DNA of 40,908 nucleotides, taken from Acidobacteriota bacterium. GTDB lineage: Bacteria > Acidobacteriota > Terriglobia > UBA7540. This document shows, piece after piece, positions 24,790-34,435 of the stretch. Both the position numbers and the translations under genes were made by a program. The stretch's first letter is position 1; each line of letters begins with the position of its first letter. The stretch lies in assembly GCA_021827245.1 (NCBI GenBank), contig JAKAWN010000008.1:1-40908 (forward strand), in the 5' to 3' direction. Under the pieces are notes generated by a model. It was not told the DNA's origin and did no database searches. It was given only the letters and a program-made list of their open reading frames with translations.

Positions 24790-26796
24790 CTACTTCGTCC
24801 CGGCCTCCAGCTCCACGTAGTCCGACTCCGACACGGTCGCTGGCGCCGCCATGGTCTTCAGCATATCCAGGTCAAAATCTTTGTAAAAATCGAGGCAGAA
24901 CATGTCCGGCACCCGGTCAGACCGCACCGGCTTATCAAGGATGTAATTCAGGTTGTGCATTCCCTGGTGGATGGTGATGCTGCTGAACAGGTGCGGCTCC
25001 AGGGAGCCAGCCACCAGCGACACCACCTGCATGCGATAGCCCGCGCTTTCAAGCCTCAGCCGCGAAGGGTGCCACTTCTGCTGCGCCCACCTGGTGATTC
25101 CGATCAATTGGGCCGTCTCCAGTCCCAGCGCCGGAGTGTCTACCGACGTCAGCATATAGCCGAGGCCCTCCACATCCTGCTTCCGGGGATTATCATCTCC
25201 GGTGAAAAGTATCGAGAGCACCAGCACCTGTTCGCCCCGGTCGATCCGGCCCGCGACCTCAGGATAGTGGTCCCACACTTCTTCATCCGCGCCCTTCCGG
25301 CCGCCGTCGTTCAGCGCGACGGTCATTGGCGCACCTTCGGGCGTCCAAGTTGACTTCGCCCAAACTCCCGTGGCGCTCAGGCCGTTGCTCATGCCGAACC
25401 GGAATGAAATGGACTCGATGGTGCTGTGGTTTGTATCCGCCACGTACCACGGATGCAAAACAGTGACGGGCTTGTAATGCACAACCTTGCTGAGTTTTGC
25501 TCTCTCGGATTTGGCCCACGCCGCCCTGGCTGCTTCGCCGGTGGGGACAGGCTCGTGATGGATTTCGGAAGCGAATTTCTTCGCCAGACCCAGGATGGTC
25601 AGGTTATTTGCCGGAATGCCCGCAGCCTGGGCGCTATAACTGGTGACGTACTGCCCCACCGGAATCTCTTCGGGCTTCGACGGAAGGTGGAACCATTCGG
25701 AGAGAAACCGGTAGGCCTGCTGGCGGTTGTCGCGCGCGTAATTATGTGCCGAGACCTGCGTGTCCTCATGGAACTGGAAGGCATCCTCCTTGCCGTAGAG
25801 GCGGAAGAAAGGCTTGATGGCATCGTAGATGTCGGGCTTCACCAGGGGCGCACGAAAGCAGCAGGAGTCCTCTGCGTTGTTGATTTCGAGCGTCGGTCGG
25901 GGCGCAAGCAGGGCAACAAATGTTTGATAACCCTGGCCGTCCAGCAAGCCTGGGGCAAGCTGCTCGTAGTCTCCCGGCTCCCCCGGCAAGCGTTCCAACC
26001 TTCCTTCGAGCGAAGTGAAGCCGGCCACAGGGATGGATGCGTCAACCCGAGTGTCGAGCGCGCTGAGCATAAGTGTCTGCCAGCCGCCGCCGGAGAGCCC
26101 TGTGACCGCAATGCGATCGCGATCCACGTGCGGATCGTCATAGAGATAGTCAAGCCCCCGGCGCATCGCCAGATAGAACAGGCCCACGCCGCTGACGCCC
26201 ACCAGGTCAAGGTCCGCTCCAAAATAATGCTCGTTCCCTTTCAGTCGCAGCTCACCCATGCCCACAAAGGCCATGCTGAGGGCGACCATGCCGCGCAGAG
26301 CCTCGTTGATGCACAACTTCTGCTCGAACGGCATGGATTTTCCAGTCGGAAAGTGGCCCAGCACATCGAGCACGGCCGGGACTTTGCCCTCCAGGTGCTC
26401 GGGTTCGTACAAGACGGCTGTGGAGTAAAAACCCGGAACAATCTCGTACCGGAACTTCTCAGCGCGGTACCCGGCCCCGGCAGGCACGGGGACAGCCCCC
26501 ATGTCTTCAAATTTGGGCGGAGCCTCCACCCAGGCTTTCGGCCAGCCGTGATAGATCACGTCATCCAGGACGTGCTGGCGAATTCGCTGAGCTTCCGCAG
26601 TCCATTGCCCGGCGCTCGCGGGATGGGGAAGTTGGGGTGCATGAGCCATCAGAAACTGTTGCAACTGATAGGTAACGACGTCAGGCGGTTGCAATCGCTT
26701 GGGCAGAAACTGGTCCACCATGCTCTGGGTGCTCTGACCAGCAGCAACCGTACTTCCCAGCAAAACAAATGCGATCAAGAGATATTTGGATTTCAT
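24790..26796 (-). CDS. Secreted alpha/beta hydrolase, dienelactone/acetyl-xylan-esterase-like (668 aa)
   Basis: A signal peptide (M-K-S-K-Y, hydrophobic core, cleaved near V-A-A-G-Q) starts at 26796, where GGAG lies 6 nt upstream; the frame is open beyond it to 26949 but that part is not protein-like. Residues ~110-420 hold the alpha/beta-hydrolase core with nucleophile S235 in G-L-S-G-G-G-W. A downstream E-D-x-x-x-x-A-H segment is a plausible acid/His site. The C-terminal ~250 residues may be a second similar domain without an obvious nucleophile. Such large two-part proteins occur in glycan-degrading acidobacteria and are often called acetyl-xylan esterase or peptidase S9-like. The substrate is unknown. 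Confidence 0.75.
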   Translation of the reverse strand: MKSKYLLIAFVLLGSTVAAGQSTQSMVDQFLPKRLQPPDVVTYQLQQFLMAHAPQLPHPASAGQWTAEAQRIRQHVLDDVIYHGWPKAWVEAPPKFEDMGAVPVPAGAGYRAEKFRYEIVPGFYSTAVLYEPEHLEGKVPAVLDVLGHFPTGKSMPFEQKLCINEALRGMVALSMAFVGMGELRLKGNEHYFGADLDLVGVSGVGLFYLAMRRGLDYLYDDPHVDRDRIAVTGLSGGGWQTLMLSALDTRVDASIPVAGFTSLEGRLERLPGEPGDYEQLAPGLLDGQGYQTFVALLAPRPTLEINNAEDSCCFRAPLVKPDIYDAIKPFFRLYGKEDAFQFHEDTQVSAHNYARDNRQQAYRFLSEWFHLPSKPEEIPVGQYVTSYSAQAAGIPANNLTILGLAKKFASEIHHEPVPTGEAARAAWAKSERAKLSKVVHYKPVTVLHPWYVADTNHSTIESISFRFGMSNGLSATGVWAKSTWTPEGAPMTVALNDGGRKGADEEVWDHYPEVAGRIDRGEQVLVLSILFTGDDNPRKQDVEGLGYMLTSVDTPALGLETAQLIGITRWAQQKWHPSRLRLESAGYRMQVVSLVAGSLEPHLFSSITIHQGMHNLNYILDKPVRSDRVPDMFCLDFYKDFDLDMLKTMAAPATVSESDYVELEAGTK

Positions 26797-27093
26797 GGAT
26801 TCTCCGGCATCAATGGCGTTGAACACTTCCTCAGCTTGGGTAGCCTGACCTGGCCTTCCAGGTCTGAAACAGTCGAGTCCGACCTGTGTCGAAACCACGT
26901 CCATCGTGCGGTTGCAACCAGGAAGATGACAGCCAACACGAATAGACACTCGTCCACAGCCGCAGACTCCCTAATCGCTTGGAGTTCTATCTATTGGGGC
27001 ACGATACTAGGTGGGCCGGCAGGTGTCAACCTGCAAGGTCTTTTGGGGAGCACAACCACGCCGCCTCGCCAGGGCACGTTCAATGAAGCGGAA

Positions 27094-27516
27094 TTAAGGA
27101 AGGATCTGGGTGGGTGTTGGTGCAATACGCAGGAGCGCCCGCAAGCGGCCCACCAGATCATTTATCAGGCGGTTGCGAGGGATGTGAAGCAGAAAGTAGC
27201 GCTCCACCAGGTCAAGAGTTTTATGATCATCAACCTCGCCTGTAATGACCAGAACCCTCCCCACCAGGCTGGGTCGTATGTCATGAATTCCGGAAATCAC
27301 TTCTTCGGGGGGAAGGCTGGAACTTCGCAAATCAAGCACGACTGCATCGAAGTCCCTGCGGCTGACCATGGCCAGCGCCTCCTGACCGTTGGCCGCCACT
27401 TCTCCCTGGCAGCCCAGTTTCTTCAGCAGGACACGCAGGACTTCATGAACAGCGGGTTCTTTCTCAATAAGAAGGACTCGGCGGTGCTGAGCCGCAGGCG
27501 CCGTTATCGGCTCCAT
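27094..27516 (-). CDS. Receiver-domain protein with altered phosphorylation pocket (140 aa)
   Basis: The fold is a CheY-like receiver: V-L-L-I-E-K-E-P at the first strand, D62 in V-V-L-D-L-R as the phospho-accepting position, and T92 in V-I-T-G. The acidic pair before the first helix is E18/E20 instead of two Asp, and the usual conserved Lys near residue 112 is Ile (L-H-I-P-R-N). No output domain follows. The frame is open upstream to 27606, overlapping the next gene; I start at the ATG at 27516, although its ribosome site is weak. It follows the small membrane protein gene by 19 bp. Phosphorylation may be weak or absent, so a phosphate-independent partner role is possible. Confidence 0.7.
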   Translation of the reverse strand: MEPITAPAAQHRRVLLIEKEPAVHEVLRVLLKKLGCQGEVAANGQEALAMVSRRDFDAVVLDLRSSSLPPEEVISGIHDIRPSLVGRVLVITGEVDDHKTLDLVERYFLLHIPRNRLINDLVGRLRALLRIAPTPTQILP

Positions 27517-27535
27517 CTCATATTGGGGTCCGTGC

Positions 27536-28006
27536 TCAGGACTGGCGGATTGGAACAATGTTGCTGGCATTGGCAGCAGCCACCCTTTCCCCAACCAGAT
27601 TCGCAAAATGATAAAGGATAACAGTAATTTTCATTGCCGATTGTCTCTCGCGAAAATGGAAGGCGTAACGTATCGGGAGGATGAGAAGAAGCAAATGAAA
27701 GTAGCCAACAAGTGTCTTCTCTTGCCATGAGAGGCTACGTCGTTTGGGATTCCCGTTCTCAACTAGATATCTAAGAGTAAGAAAGTCACATTTCAACGCC
27801 AGACGTATTTGGGAATAGCTCATGGGAGCATTGGCTGAGAGCGCTTCACGCAGACGCGGGAATTCCAGGTCAATAACTCCAAGAACATCCTTAAAATAGG
27901 CCTGGCTAAACTCGCGACGGAGAATCTTCTCGCAGAGAGTTTGAACGTAAAAGAGAAATAAGGCTGTCGACAGGGTCAGGATCGCGATAGATGAAATCAT
28001 GAGCAT
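27536..28006 (-). CDS. Small membrane-anchored protein of unknown function (156 aa)
   Basis: Residues 2-20 are a hydrophobic helix (S-I-A-I-L-T-L-S-T-A-L-F-L-F-Y), followed by a soluble part with alternating charged and Leu residues; a second hydrophobic stretch (H-L-L-L-L-I-L-P-I) sits near residue 106. I do not recognise the family. It lies directly before the altered receiver gene on the same strand, suggesting that the two work together, perhaps at the membrane. A start further in (M-I-S-S) is possible. Confidence 0.6.
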   Translation of the reverse strand: MLMISSIAILTLSTALFLFYVQTLCEKILRREFSQAYFKDVLGVIDLEFPRLREALSANAPMSYSQIRLALKCDFLTLRYLVENGNPKRRSLSWQEKTLVGYFHLLLLILPIRYAFHFRERQSAMKITVILYHFANLVGERVAAANASNIVPIRQS

Positions 28007-28668
28007 GTGCCTAACTTGAGGATCAACTCCTTCTCATCCAGAGCACGATCTTAATCCGTCACGAGCGGACCGGCAATGTTACGGTAGTACTATAAATGAG
28101 CAGACCGATGGAACTTAAGTAGTAGCAATCACCATTTAATGGGGAGAAATTCCCTGTTTTATTAGAAAGGTATTATCTTTCTGGCGGATTTGGACATGAA
28201 GAATGCCTCTCAGTAAGGCTTGTTGAGCGCAAGGTCTTTTTCTGTTGTGGCGTACAGTTTCGGTGAGCTGACCAATGCAATGTAGTGATTTCGGTCCAGG
28301 ATTACGCCAGAACGCTTCAAGGCTTCCACTCTTAGCCTTGTGGTCACCAACAGAATTCGAGAACCCGAGGGCAAAAACCATATTCTTGGATGGTTGCGCT
28401 GAAGCGCCAAACGAACTCTTTTGCTGCAACTCCGCAATGCCACCCTTCAACAGGACGTGTTTTTGACGAGAGGAAGCGAAAAGGGTGTCGCTGCCCCGCG
28501 GGCCATCCGGCTCTGACAACGTTTGGTCTCTTGTACGGCGCCAGTTGGGGGCGCGCCGGAGGCTGAGTGGCATGAATCGAACTCCATCAGGGCCATGCCT
28601 TTTTTCGTACTTGTTTCAAGTCTGATGAATTGCCATAATGTACGATGTTTTATCTCTCCTGAGAGGGA
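28007..28668. other. Divergent intergenic region, no supported gene
   Basis: 662 bp between the small membrane gene and the sensor kinase. A minus-strand 77-codon frame at 28210-28443 has some protein-like order but starts at a GTG right after a stop with no usable ribosome site; another at 28136-28573 is unconvincing. The kinase leader GAGAGGGA lies at 28661-28668. Confidence 0.4.
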
Positions 28669-30450
28669 ATGATGGGATCATTTCCATCTCTTAGAAGACA
28701 ATGGATAGCCGGTAGCGAGTCGCAGCGCATTGAGCGAATCCTCGCGGCCACGCGAGCCATTCTCGCTCTGGCATCGGTGTTTGTGATTTGGGTCGATCCC
28801 ACCGAGCCTCGCCATTACGCCACGGTGGTGTACGGCCTTCTGGCTCTCTTTCTTTTTGAAGCCGTGGGCGTGCTGGCCCTCGTTCGGACGCAAAGGACTT
28901 CTTCCCCCACGTTTCGCCTGGCAGTTCACTCCCTCGACATCCTATGGCCGGCTCTTATTTCCATATTCACGGCGGGCCCAAACAGCCCATTCTATCTCTT
29001 CTATACCTTCGTACTGTTGGAAGCCGCCTATCGTTGGGGATTGCAGGCAACTCTAGTAACGGCCATGGCCTCAACAGTGCTTTACATCTCGCAGGCCTTT
29101 TTCACCGTCGCCCATGGATATGCTCTTCCCTCGCTATTTAGAGGGTCTTACAACCTGAACTCTTTTGTGATGCGCGGGATTTATCTGCTGATCCTGGGTT
29201 ACTTGCTGGGATATCTGGGCGAAGAGGAGAAACAACTTCGCGAAGAAACGGCTGCCATCAGCACGGTCATTATGAAAGCACGCGCTGAAGTTGGCATGCG
29301 CAATACGCTGGAATCTGTGTTCGAGGAAATCTTTAAGCTTTTTCGGACCCGCCGCGCAGCCCTTGCGGTCCTTGACCGCAACTCTGGCCGTGCCTTCGTC
29401 TGGAACGTGGACCAACAGGAGCCGGAAGGTAAAGTCAGCTTATCCACAAGAGAGCTTCATGCGCAGCAAGGCGAACAAAGCCTCTTTGAAACACCCGGCC
29501 ACGTCTGGTATGCTACACGCAATCGCAAGGACCATGGCGACGCGAAATACGACATCTACGCGCTGGATGAAGATGGCAGAAGGTTCTTCGACGAGGTCTG
29601 GTCACCGCCTCAAGAAATGGTTGGGAATAATGAGGTGCGTTCGTTCCTGGGGGTACGCTCCATCTACGCAGATGAATGGTCGAGTGTCTTGCTGCTTTTT
29701 GCACCCCACTTTCAGCCGAATCGCGAGAGCGCCGTACGGTTCCTGCGGGCAGTCGCGCTACAGGTGAGTCCTGCCATTTACTCAGCCTTCCTGACATCAC
29801 GGCTGCGATCAAGGGCAGGAGCTATCGAACGGGCTCGGGTGGCGCGGGAATTGCACGACGGCGTCATCCAGTCCTTGATAGGATTGGAAATGGAAGTTGA
29901 TGTCCTCCGTCGGCAACCCGATGCATCTCAGGCGACGGTAGTGGATCGCTTGGTTCACATCCAGCGCGTTCTTCGTCAGGAAGTCCTTAATTTGCGCGAA
30001 CTGATGCAGCAGATGAAGCCGGTTGACATCCGTCCGGCCCAATTGCTGGACTACCTGGTGACCATGGTCGACAAGTTCCAGCGAGATACCGGTATTTCAA
30101 GCCGATTTGTTACGACAATGGCAGAAGTTTCGCTGCCGCCACGTGTCTGCAACCAGTTGGCGCGCATCGTGCAGGAAGCGCTTGTAAATGCAAGAAAGCA
30201 CAGCCGTGCCCAAAGGGTATTGGTGCAACTTGGACAGCAAGATGGACGGCTAAAGCTGGTCGTCGATGATGACGGACGCGGATTTGACTTTTCTGGACGT
30301 CTTGACCTGAATGAGCTTGATGCCATTCGGAAAGGCCCGCTGGTTATAAAAGAAAGGGTCCGCAACATTAACGGTGAACTTATTGTAGAATCAATGCCCG
30401 GCAAGGGCTCACGTGTCGAAATCAGCCTGCCGAAGAATACATATGGGTAA
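28669..30450 (+). CDS. NarL-type sensor histidine kinase with GAF-like domain (593 aa)
   Basis: The first ~190 residues carry about six hydrophobic helices, then a linker and a GAF-like region (~200-370). The C-terminal HisKA_3 segment has R-E-L-H-D-G-V-I-Q-S with phospho-site H396, followed by an HATPase domain: Q-E-A-L-V-N-A-R-K-H (N box) and D-D-D-G-R-G-F-D (G1 box). It would sense a membrane or small-molecule signal and phosphorylate the regulator encoded next; their genes overlap by 8 nt. The start could be the second ATG at 28672, which is better spaced from GAGAGGG. The sensed ligand is unknown. Confidence 0.9.
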   Translation: MMGSFPSLRRQWIAGSESQRIERILAATRAILALASVFVIWVDPTEPRHYATVVYGLLALFLFEAVGVLALVRTQRTSSPTFRLAVHSLDILWPALISIFTAGPNSPFYLFYTFVLLEAAYRWGLQATLVTAMASTVLYISQAFFTVAHGYALPSLFRGSYNLNSFVMRGIYLLILGYLLGYLGEEEKQLREETAAISTVIMKARAEVGMRNTLESVFEEIFKLFRTRRAALAVLDRNSGRAFVWNVDQQEPEGKVSLSTRELHAQQGEQSLFETPGHVWYATRNRKDHGDAKYDIYALDEDGRRFFDEVWSPPQEMVGNNEVRSFLGVRSIYADEWSSVLLLFAPHFQPNRESAVRFLRAVALQVSPAIYSAFLTSRLRSRAGAIERARVARELHDGVIQSLIGLEMEVDVLRRQPDASQATVVDRLVHIQRVLRQEVLNLRELMQQMKPVDIRPAQLLDYLVTMVDKFQRDTGISSRFVTTMAEVSLPPRVCNQLARIVQEALVNARKHSRAQRVLVQLGQQDGRLKLVVDDDGRGFDFSGRLDLNELDAIRKGPLVIKERVRNINGELIVESMPGKGSRVEISLPKNTYG

Positions 30451-31117
30451 TCCATCGCAATCAGTCCGAATTCTCGTGGCTGACGACCATCCTATCTTTC
30501 GCGATGGTCTTCGCAAGCTGCTCGAAGCAGAAAAGGACTTCAAGGTGGTCGGTGAGGCCTGCGACGGTGGTGAAGCCGTTGAGATGGCCCAGCGACTCAA
30601 GCCGGATATCCTTCTCCTCGACCTGGCCATGCCTCGCGTCCCGGGCCTGGAGGCAGTTCGCGAACTGGGGAATTCCGTTGAGGCCATAAAAATCATCCTG
30701 CTGACGGCTGCTATTGATCGCGAACAAATCGTGGATGCGCTGCATCATGGCGTTCGCGGCGTCGTCCTCAAGGAATCAGCGACGGAACTACTGCTCAAGA
30801 GCATCCGGTGCGTGATGGCGGGACAATACTGGGTAGGGCGTGAAAGCGTATCTGATCTTGTAAGAATTGTTCGTGATTTAACAACCATTCCGGAACAAGG
30901 AACGCGGAAAAGATCATATAACCTCACGCCGCGCGAACTCGACATCATCTCATCCATCGTCGCCGGCTACACGAACAAGGACATCGCTGAGAAGTTCGAC
31001 ATCGCAGAGCAGACCGTCAAACACCACCTTGGGAATATCTTTGACAAGCTGGGCGTTTCGAACCGCCTGGAGTTGGCACTGTTTGCCGTCAACCATCACC
31101 TCGTCGATGACGAATGA
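30443..31117 (+). CDS. NarL/LuxR-type response regulator (224 aa)
   Basis: The receiver has the acidic pair D14/D15 and phospho-site D60 (L-L-L-D-L-A-M-P), with a conserved K in V-V-L-K-E-S. The C-terminal ~65 residues are a LuxR-type helix-turn-helix: L-T-P-R-E-L-D-I-I then T-N-K-D-I-A-E, and T-V-K-H-H-L-G-N-I-F. It binds DNA after phosphorylation. The ATG at 30443 lies inside the kinase stop region (A-T-G-G-G-T-A-A overlap), suggesting translational coupling. The frame extends to 30413, but those codons lie in the kinase. Its target may be the activase operon 249 bp downstream, but that is only proximity. Confidence 0.9.
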   Translation: MGNPSQSVRILVADDHPIFRDGLRKLLEAEKDFKVVGEACDGGEAVEMAQRLKPDILLLDLAMPRVPGLEAVRELGNSVEAIKIILLTAAIDREQIVDALHHGVRGVVLKESATELLLKSIRCVMAGQYWVGRESVSDLVRIVRDLTTIPEQGTRKRSYNLTPRELDIISSIVAGYTNKDIAEKFDIAEQTVKHHLGNIFDKLGVSNRLELALFAVNHHLVDDE

Positions 31118-31278
31118 CTTCCATCTCCTGCTTTCTGACATGGTTGATCCCACTGTAAAGCAATGAACACACCCCCATTCCCTGGGCTCTACAGATCGCC
31201 CGTCGATAGACCTTTTTCGTGATCAAGGCGAAAGCGGGCCCGGCTGAGGGCACAAAGGCGCAAAGGTTCACAATGGAA

Positions 31279-31294
31279 TGTGACGAAGGTCACA
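31279..31294 (+). promoter_or_regulatory. Perfect CRP-type palindrome TGTGA-N6-TCACA
   Basis: TGTGACGAAGGTCACA (31279-31294) matches the CRP-family consensus exactly and is also a full 6+6 inverted repeat with a 4-nt spacer. A further half-site TCACA lies at 31268-31272, so half-sites read TCACA-N6-TGTGA-N6-TCACA. A possible promoter, TTGTAC (31313-31318) and TAGCAA (31336-31341) with 17-nt spacing, would put the palindrome centre near -61.5. The start codon of the activase is at 31367. Acidobacteria have CRP/FNR-family regulators, but the protein here is unknown. Confidence 0.55.
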
Positions 31295-31366
31295 GTGCGA
31301 GGGGCAGAAGAGTTGTACAAGGAACTTAACATTTGTAGCAAGACTCAGTACGGCAGGAGGCATTAG

Positions 31367-34300
31367 TTGAGCATTAGCATTGGGCTCGACATCGGGGCTG
31401 TCAGTGTCAAGCTTGCGGCCATGGGTGGCCCCGCCGATGATCTGCTTTTCAGAGACCTCATTGAAAACTCGAAGGGGTTCTTCAGGGGCAAATTCCCGGA
31501 TGAGAGTCCGGTTTCTCATTGCCCGCTGGTGCTCTCGAGTTATCGCCGAACGGAGGGGAACCCTGTTCAGGCGGTAAACAACCTCCTGAGGGAATTTTAC
31601 GCATGGATTCCGGAAGCGCTCGTCGCGGGAATTTGCGCTACCGGATCCGGGGGGCAGCTTATCGCCGACATGGTTGGTAGTCGTGTCGAAAACGAGTTCC
31701 GAGCTATTGCGCGGGGAGTTCAAATGTTTCATCCGCAAATCCGGACCCTATTTGAGATGGGCGGGCAAACATCGAAATACATGCGTCTTGCTCCTCCCGC
31801 AGACTTGAAATCCGTGGGAATCATCGATTACCAGGCAAGCGGAGAGTGTGCGGCCGGCACCGGTTCATTCGTCGATCAACAGGCGTCGCGGCTGCGCTAT
31901 TCGATTGAGGATGTAGGCCCGGCGGCGTACCGTGCAGCGTCTGCCGCGCGGATCGCGGGGCGCTGCTCCGTCTTTGCCAAGACAGACATGATCCACGCCC
32001 AGCAAAAGGGTTACACGACCGAGCAGATCCTGCGGGGTCTTTGCGAGGCCGTGGCACGCAATTTCAAATCGAGCATCGTGAAAGGCCGCCGCGTGGCGCC
32101 TCCGGTGGCCTTTATCGGAGGAGTGGCACTGAATCAAAGCGTCTGTTCTGCGCTGCGCGAAGCATTCAGATTAGCGGAGGGAGACTTGCTGGTCCCGGAA
32201 CTTTACGCGTGGATGGGAGCCACGGGGGCAGCCTTGCTTGAGGCCAACTACAGCAATAAGCCGGAATCCAAGCGGCGCGCCCTGCGCAGGCAAGCGGGGA
32301 CGCCTGCCGAAAACGCCGCAGGCAGCGAGCCGCTCTCTATGGCAAATGTACTTCTCCTGCGAAATCAGATAGAACAGGTTGTTCTCCCGCAGCTCGGGGA
32401 AATAATCCGCGCCTACCTGGGCATCGATGTTGGTTCGGTCAGTACCAACCTCGTGGCTATCGACGACACGGGGAGGGTCCTGAAGGAAATCTATCTTTAC
32501 ACGGAGGGCCGTCCCATTGAGGTTGTGAGCCGCGGCCTGAAGGATATCGAATCTCAGCTTGGCCCCTCGCTCGACATCCGTGGTGTGGGCACGACAGGTT
32601 CCGGGCGTGAACTAATCGGCGAATTGATCGGTGCCGACACCGTCAACGATGAAATTACAGCGCACAAGACGGGAGCGATGTTCGTCTCCGAGCAAATGAG
32701 CATGGAGCCAGTCGACACCATTTTTGAGATCGGCGGGCAGGACTCCAAATTTATCAGGCTCGAAAAAGGAGTCGTGGTTGATTTCACCATGAACGAAGCG
32801 TGCGCCGCCGGCACTGGATCATTCCTTGAAGAACAGGCCGAGAAGATGGGAATCTCCATCAGGGAGCAGTTTGCCCGGCTGGCGCTCGCCTCCTCAAGCC
32901 CTGCACGGCTGGGCGAGCGCTGCACGGTCTTCATGGAACGGGACGTCATGGCACTGTTGCTGAAAGGATCGAAGATAGGAGATCTTGCCGCCGGGCTTGC
33001 ATATTCTGTAGCCCTCAATTACTTGAACCGGGTGGTGCGCGGACGCAAGATCGGCAACGTTATCTTCTTCCAGGGAGGAACAGCTTATAACGATGCCGTC
33101 GCCGCAGCCTTCTCGCAGATTCTGCGCAAGCCTATCATCGTGCCGCCCCATAACGGCGTGATGGGAGCCATTGGCGTGGCGCTGATCGCCCGCGACCGCA
33201 TGAGAGAGTCAGAACCCGTCAGCAGATTCCGTGGCTATGATCTTGGACGAGTCCAGTTCACGTCGCGCGATTTCGTCTGCCGCGCCTGTTCCAATTATTG
33301 CGACATCAAGGAGTTCAACATCGACGGACAGCGAACCTACTGGGGCGACCAGTGCTCAGACAAGTTCCGCAAGCCCACGCACTCGGATCGAAAACCGGTT
33401 ATTGATGACCTGATTGAGTACCGTGACAAGCTCCTGGAATCTTACGTTTCATTGCCGGAAGAGGGCCGTCCCGCTGTGGGGGTTCCGCGGGCAATGTATT
33501 TCTATGATAAATTCCCCTTCTGGAGCACTTATTTCCAAGCGCTCGGCTTTAACGTCATTGTTTCCTCCCCCACGGATCGCAAGACAGCCACGACGGGTGC
33601 AGAGATGGCCATCGCGCAACCATGCTTCCCGGTCCAGGTTGCCCACGGGCATGTAGAGGAGTTGCTGAAAAACAGCGTTGATTTCATCCTGCTTCCCAAT
33701 ACTGTCAACCTTGAGGCTCCCGAATCCGTCGTCCCTTCGCATTTGTGCCCGTGGAACCAAACCTTGCCTTTTGTCGTGCGCGCCGTGCCGCAAGTCGAAG
33801 AGGCGAAGGCGAAACTACTCGCCCCGACAGTCCATTTCCGGAACGGACATGATTTCGTGAAAAAGGAACTGACCAGATTCGCTCGCGAACTTGGCATCTC
33901 ACCACGGAAAAGCAGGCGCGCCGTGGTGGAAGCATACGCTGCTCAACGCGACTTCGACGGAGCATTACTCAGCCGGGGAGCGCTCGCGCTCACGACGCTG
34001 AATCAAACAGATGAACCGGGCGTGATTCTGGTCGGGCGCCCCTACAATCTCTACGACCGCAGCATCAACTGTGATATACCGCGCAAGCTGCGGAAGACCT
34101 ACGGCGTGAACGTCATCCCCATGGACTTCCTGCCGCTGGACGAGGAAGACGTCACTGAGGTCAATGACAACATGTTCTGGAATTCGGGAAGGCGGATTTT
34201 AGCCGCTGCGCTTATTGCCCGCCGTTCCTCCAATCTTCATCTGATTTACATCTCGAACTTCAAATGCGGACCCGACTCTTTCATTAAGTCGTTTCTGAGC

Positions 34301-34435
34301 GAAGCCGCCGACAAGCCTTCGCTAGTGCTCCAATTTGACGGCCATTCGAACGATGCTGGATTTATTACCCGGTGTGAAGCATATCTTGAAAGCAAAGGGA
34401 TACTGAGATGTCCTACGCCCATAGTTGCAGCATGA
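31367..34435 (+). CDS. Tandem 2-hydroxyacyl-CoA dehydratase activase with DUF2229-type region (1022 aa)
   Basis: Two activase (BadF/HgdC, COG1924) repeats stand in tandem, each with a D-I/V-G-A/S-V-S ATPase start, G-G-Q and the two cluster cysteines: C161 and C200 in the first, C479 and C519 in the second (C-A-A-G-T-G and G-R/E-R-C-x-V-F). In HgdC two chains share one [4Fe-4S] cluster between two such Cys pairs, so here one chain could hold it. Residues ~630-1000 match the DUF2229/COG3580 part with C638, C641, C645 and C663, perhaps a second cluster. ATP hydrolysis drives electrons into the dehydratase. A TTG start follows AGGAGG by 6 nt. The next gene encodes the probable partner, overlapping by 4-28 nt. 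Oxygen-sensitive cytosolic enzyme expected. Confidence 0.85.
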   Translation: MSISIGLDIGAVSVKLAAMGGPADDLLFRDLIENSKGFFRGKFPDESPVSHCPLVLSSYRRTEGNPVQAVNNLLREFYAWIPEALVAGICATGSGGQLIADMVGSRVENEFRAIARGVQMFHPQIRTLFEMGGQTSKYMRLAPPADLKSVGIIDYQASGECAAGTGSFVDQQASRLRYSIEDVGPAAYRAASAARIAGRCSVFAKTDMIHAQQKGYTTEQILRGLCEAVARNFKSSIVKGRRVAPPVAFIGGVALNQSVCSALREAFRLAEGDLLVPELYAWMGATGAALLEANYSNKPESKRRALRRQAGTPAENAAGSEPLSMANVLLLRNQIEQVVLPQLGEIIRAYLGIDVGSVSTNLVAIDDTGRVLKEIYLYTEGRPIEVVSRGLKDIESQLGPSLDIRGVGTTGSGRELIGELIGADTVNDEITAHKTGAMFVSEQMSMEPVDTIFEIGGQDSKFIRLEKGVVVDFTMNEACAAGTGSFLEEQAEKMGISIREQFARLALASSSPARLGERCTVFMERDVMALLLKGSKIGDLAAGLAYSVALNYLNRVVRGRKIGNVIFFQGGTAYNDAVAAAFSQILRKPIIVPPHNGVMGAIGVALIARDRMRESEPVSRFRGYDLGRVQFTSRDFVCRACSNYCDIKEFNIDGQRTYWGDQCSDKFRKPTHSDRKPVIDDLIEYRDKLLESYVSLPEEGRPAVGVPRAMYFYDKFPFWSTYFQALGFNVIVSSPTDRKTATTGAEMAIAQPCFPVQVAHGHVEELLKNSVDFILLPNTVNLEAPESVVPSHLCPWNQTLPFVVRAVPQVEEAKAKLLAPTVHFRNGHDFVKKELTRFARELGISPRKSRRAVVEAYAAQRDFDGALLSRGALALTTLNQTDEPGVILVGRPYNLYDRSINCDIPRKLRKTYGVNVIPMDFLPLDEEDVTEVNDNMFWNSGRRILAAALIARRSSNLHLIYISNFKCGPDSFIKSFLSEAADKPSLVLQFDGHSNDAGFITRCEAYLESKGILRCPTPIVAA

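Noticed and set aside
25426..27621. 731-codon plus-strand open frame
   Set aside because: Antisense to the alpha/beta hydrolase and receiver genes; no motif, no ribosome site, composition of a shadow frame.
28136..28573. Two minus-strand open frames (145 and 77 codons)
   Set aside because: Neither has a usable ribosome site; the 77-codon one starts right after a stop codon. No family recognised, though its residue order is slightly protein-like.
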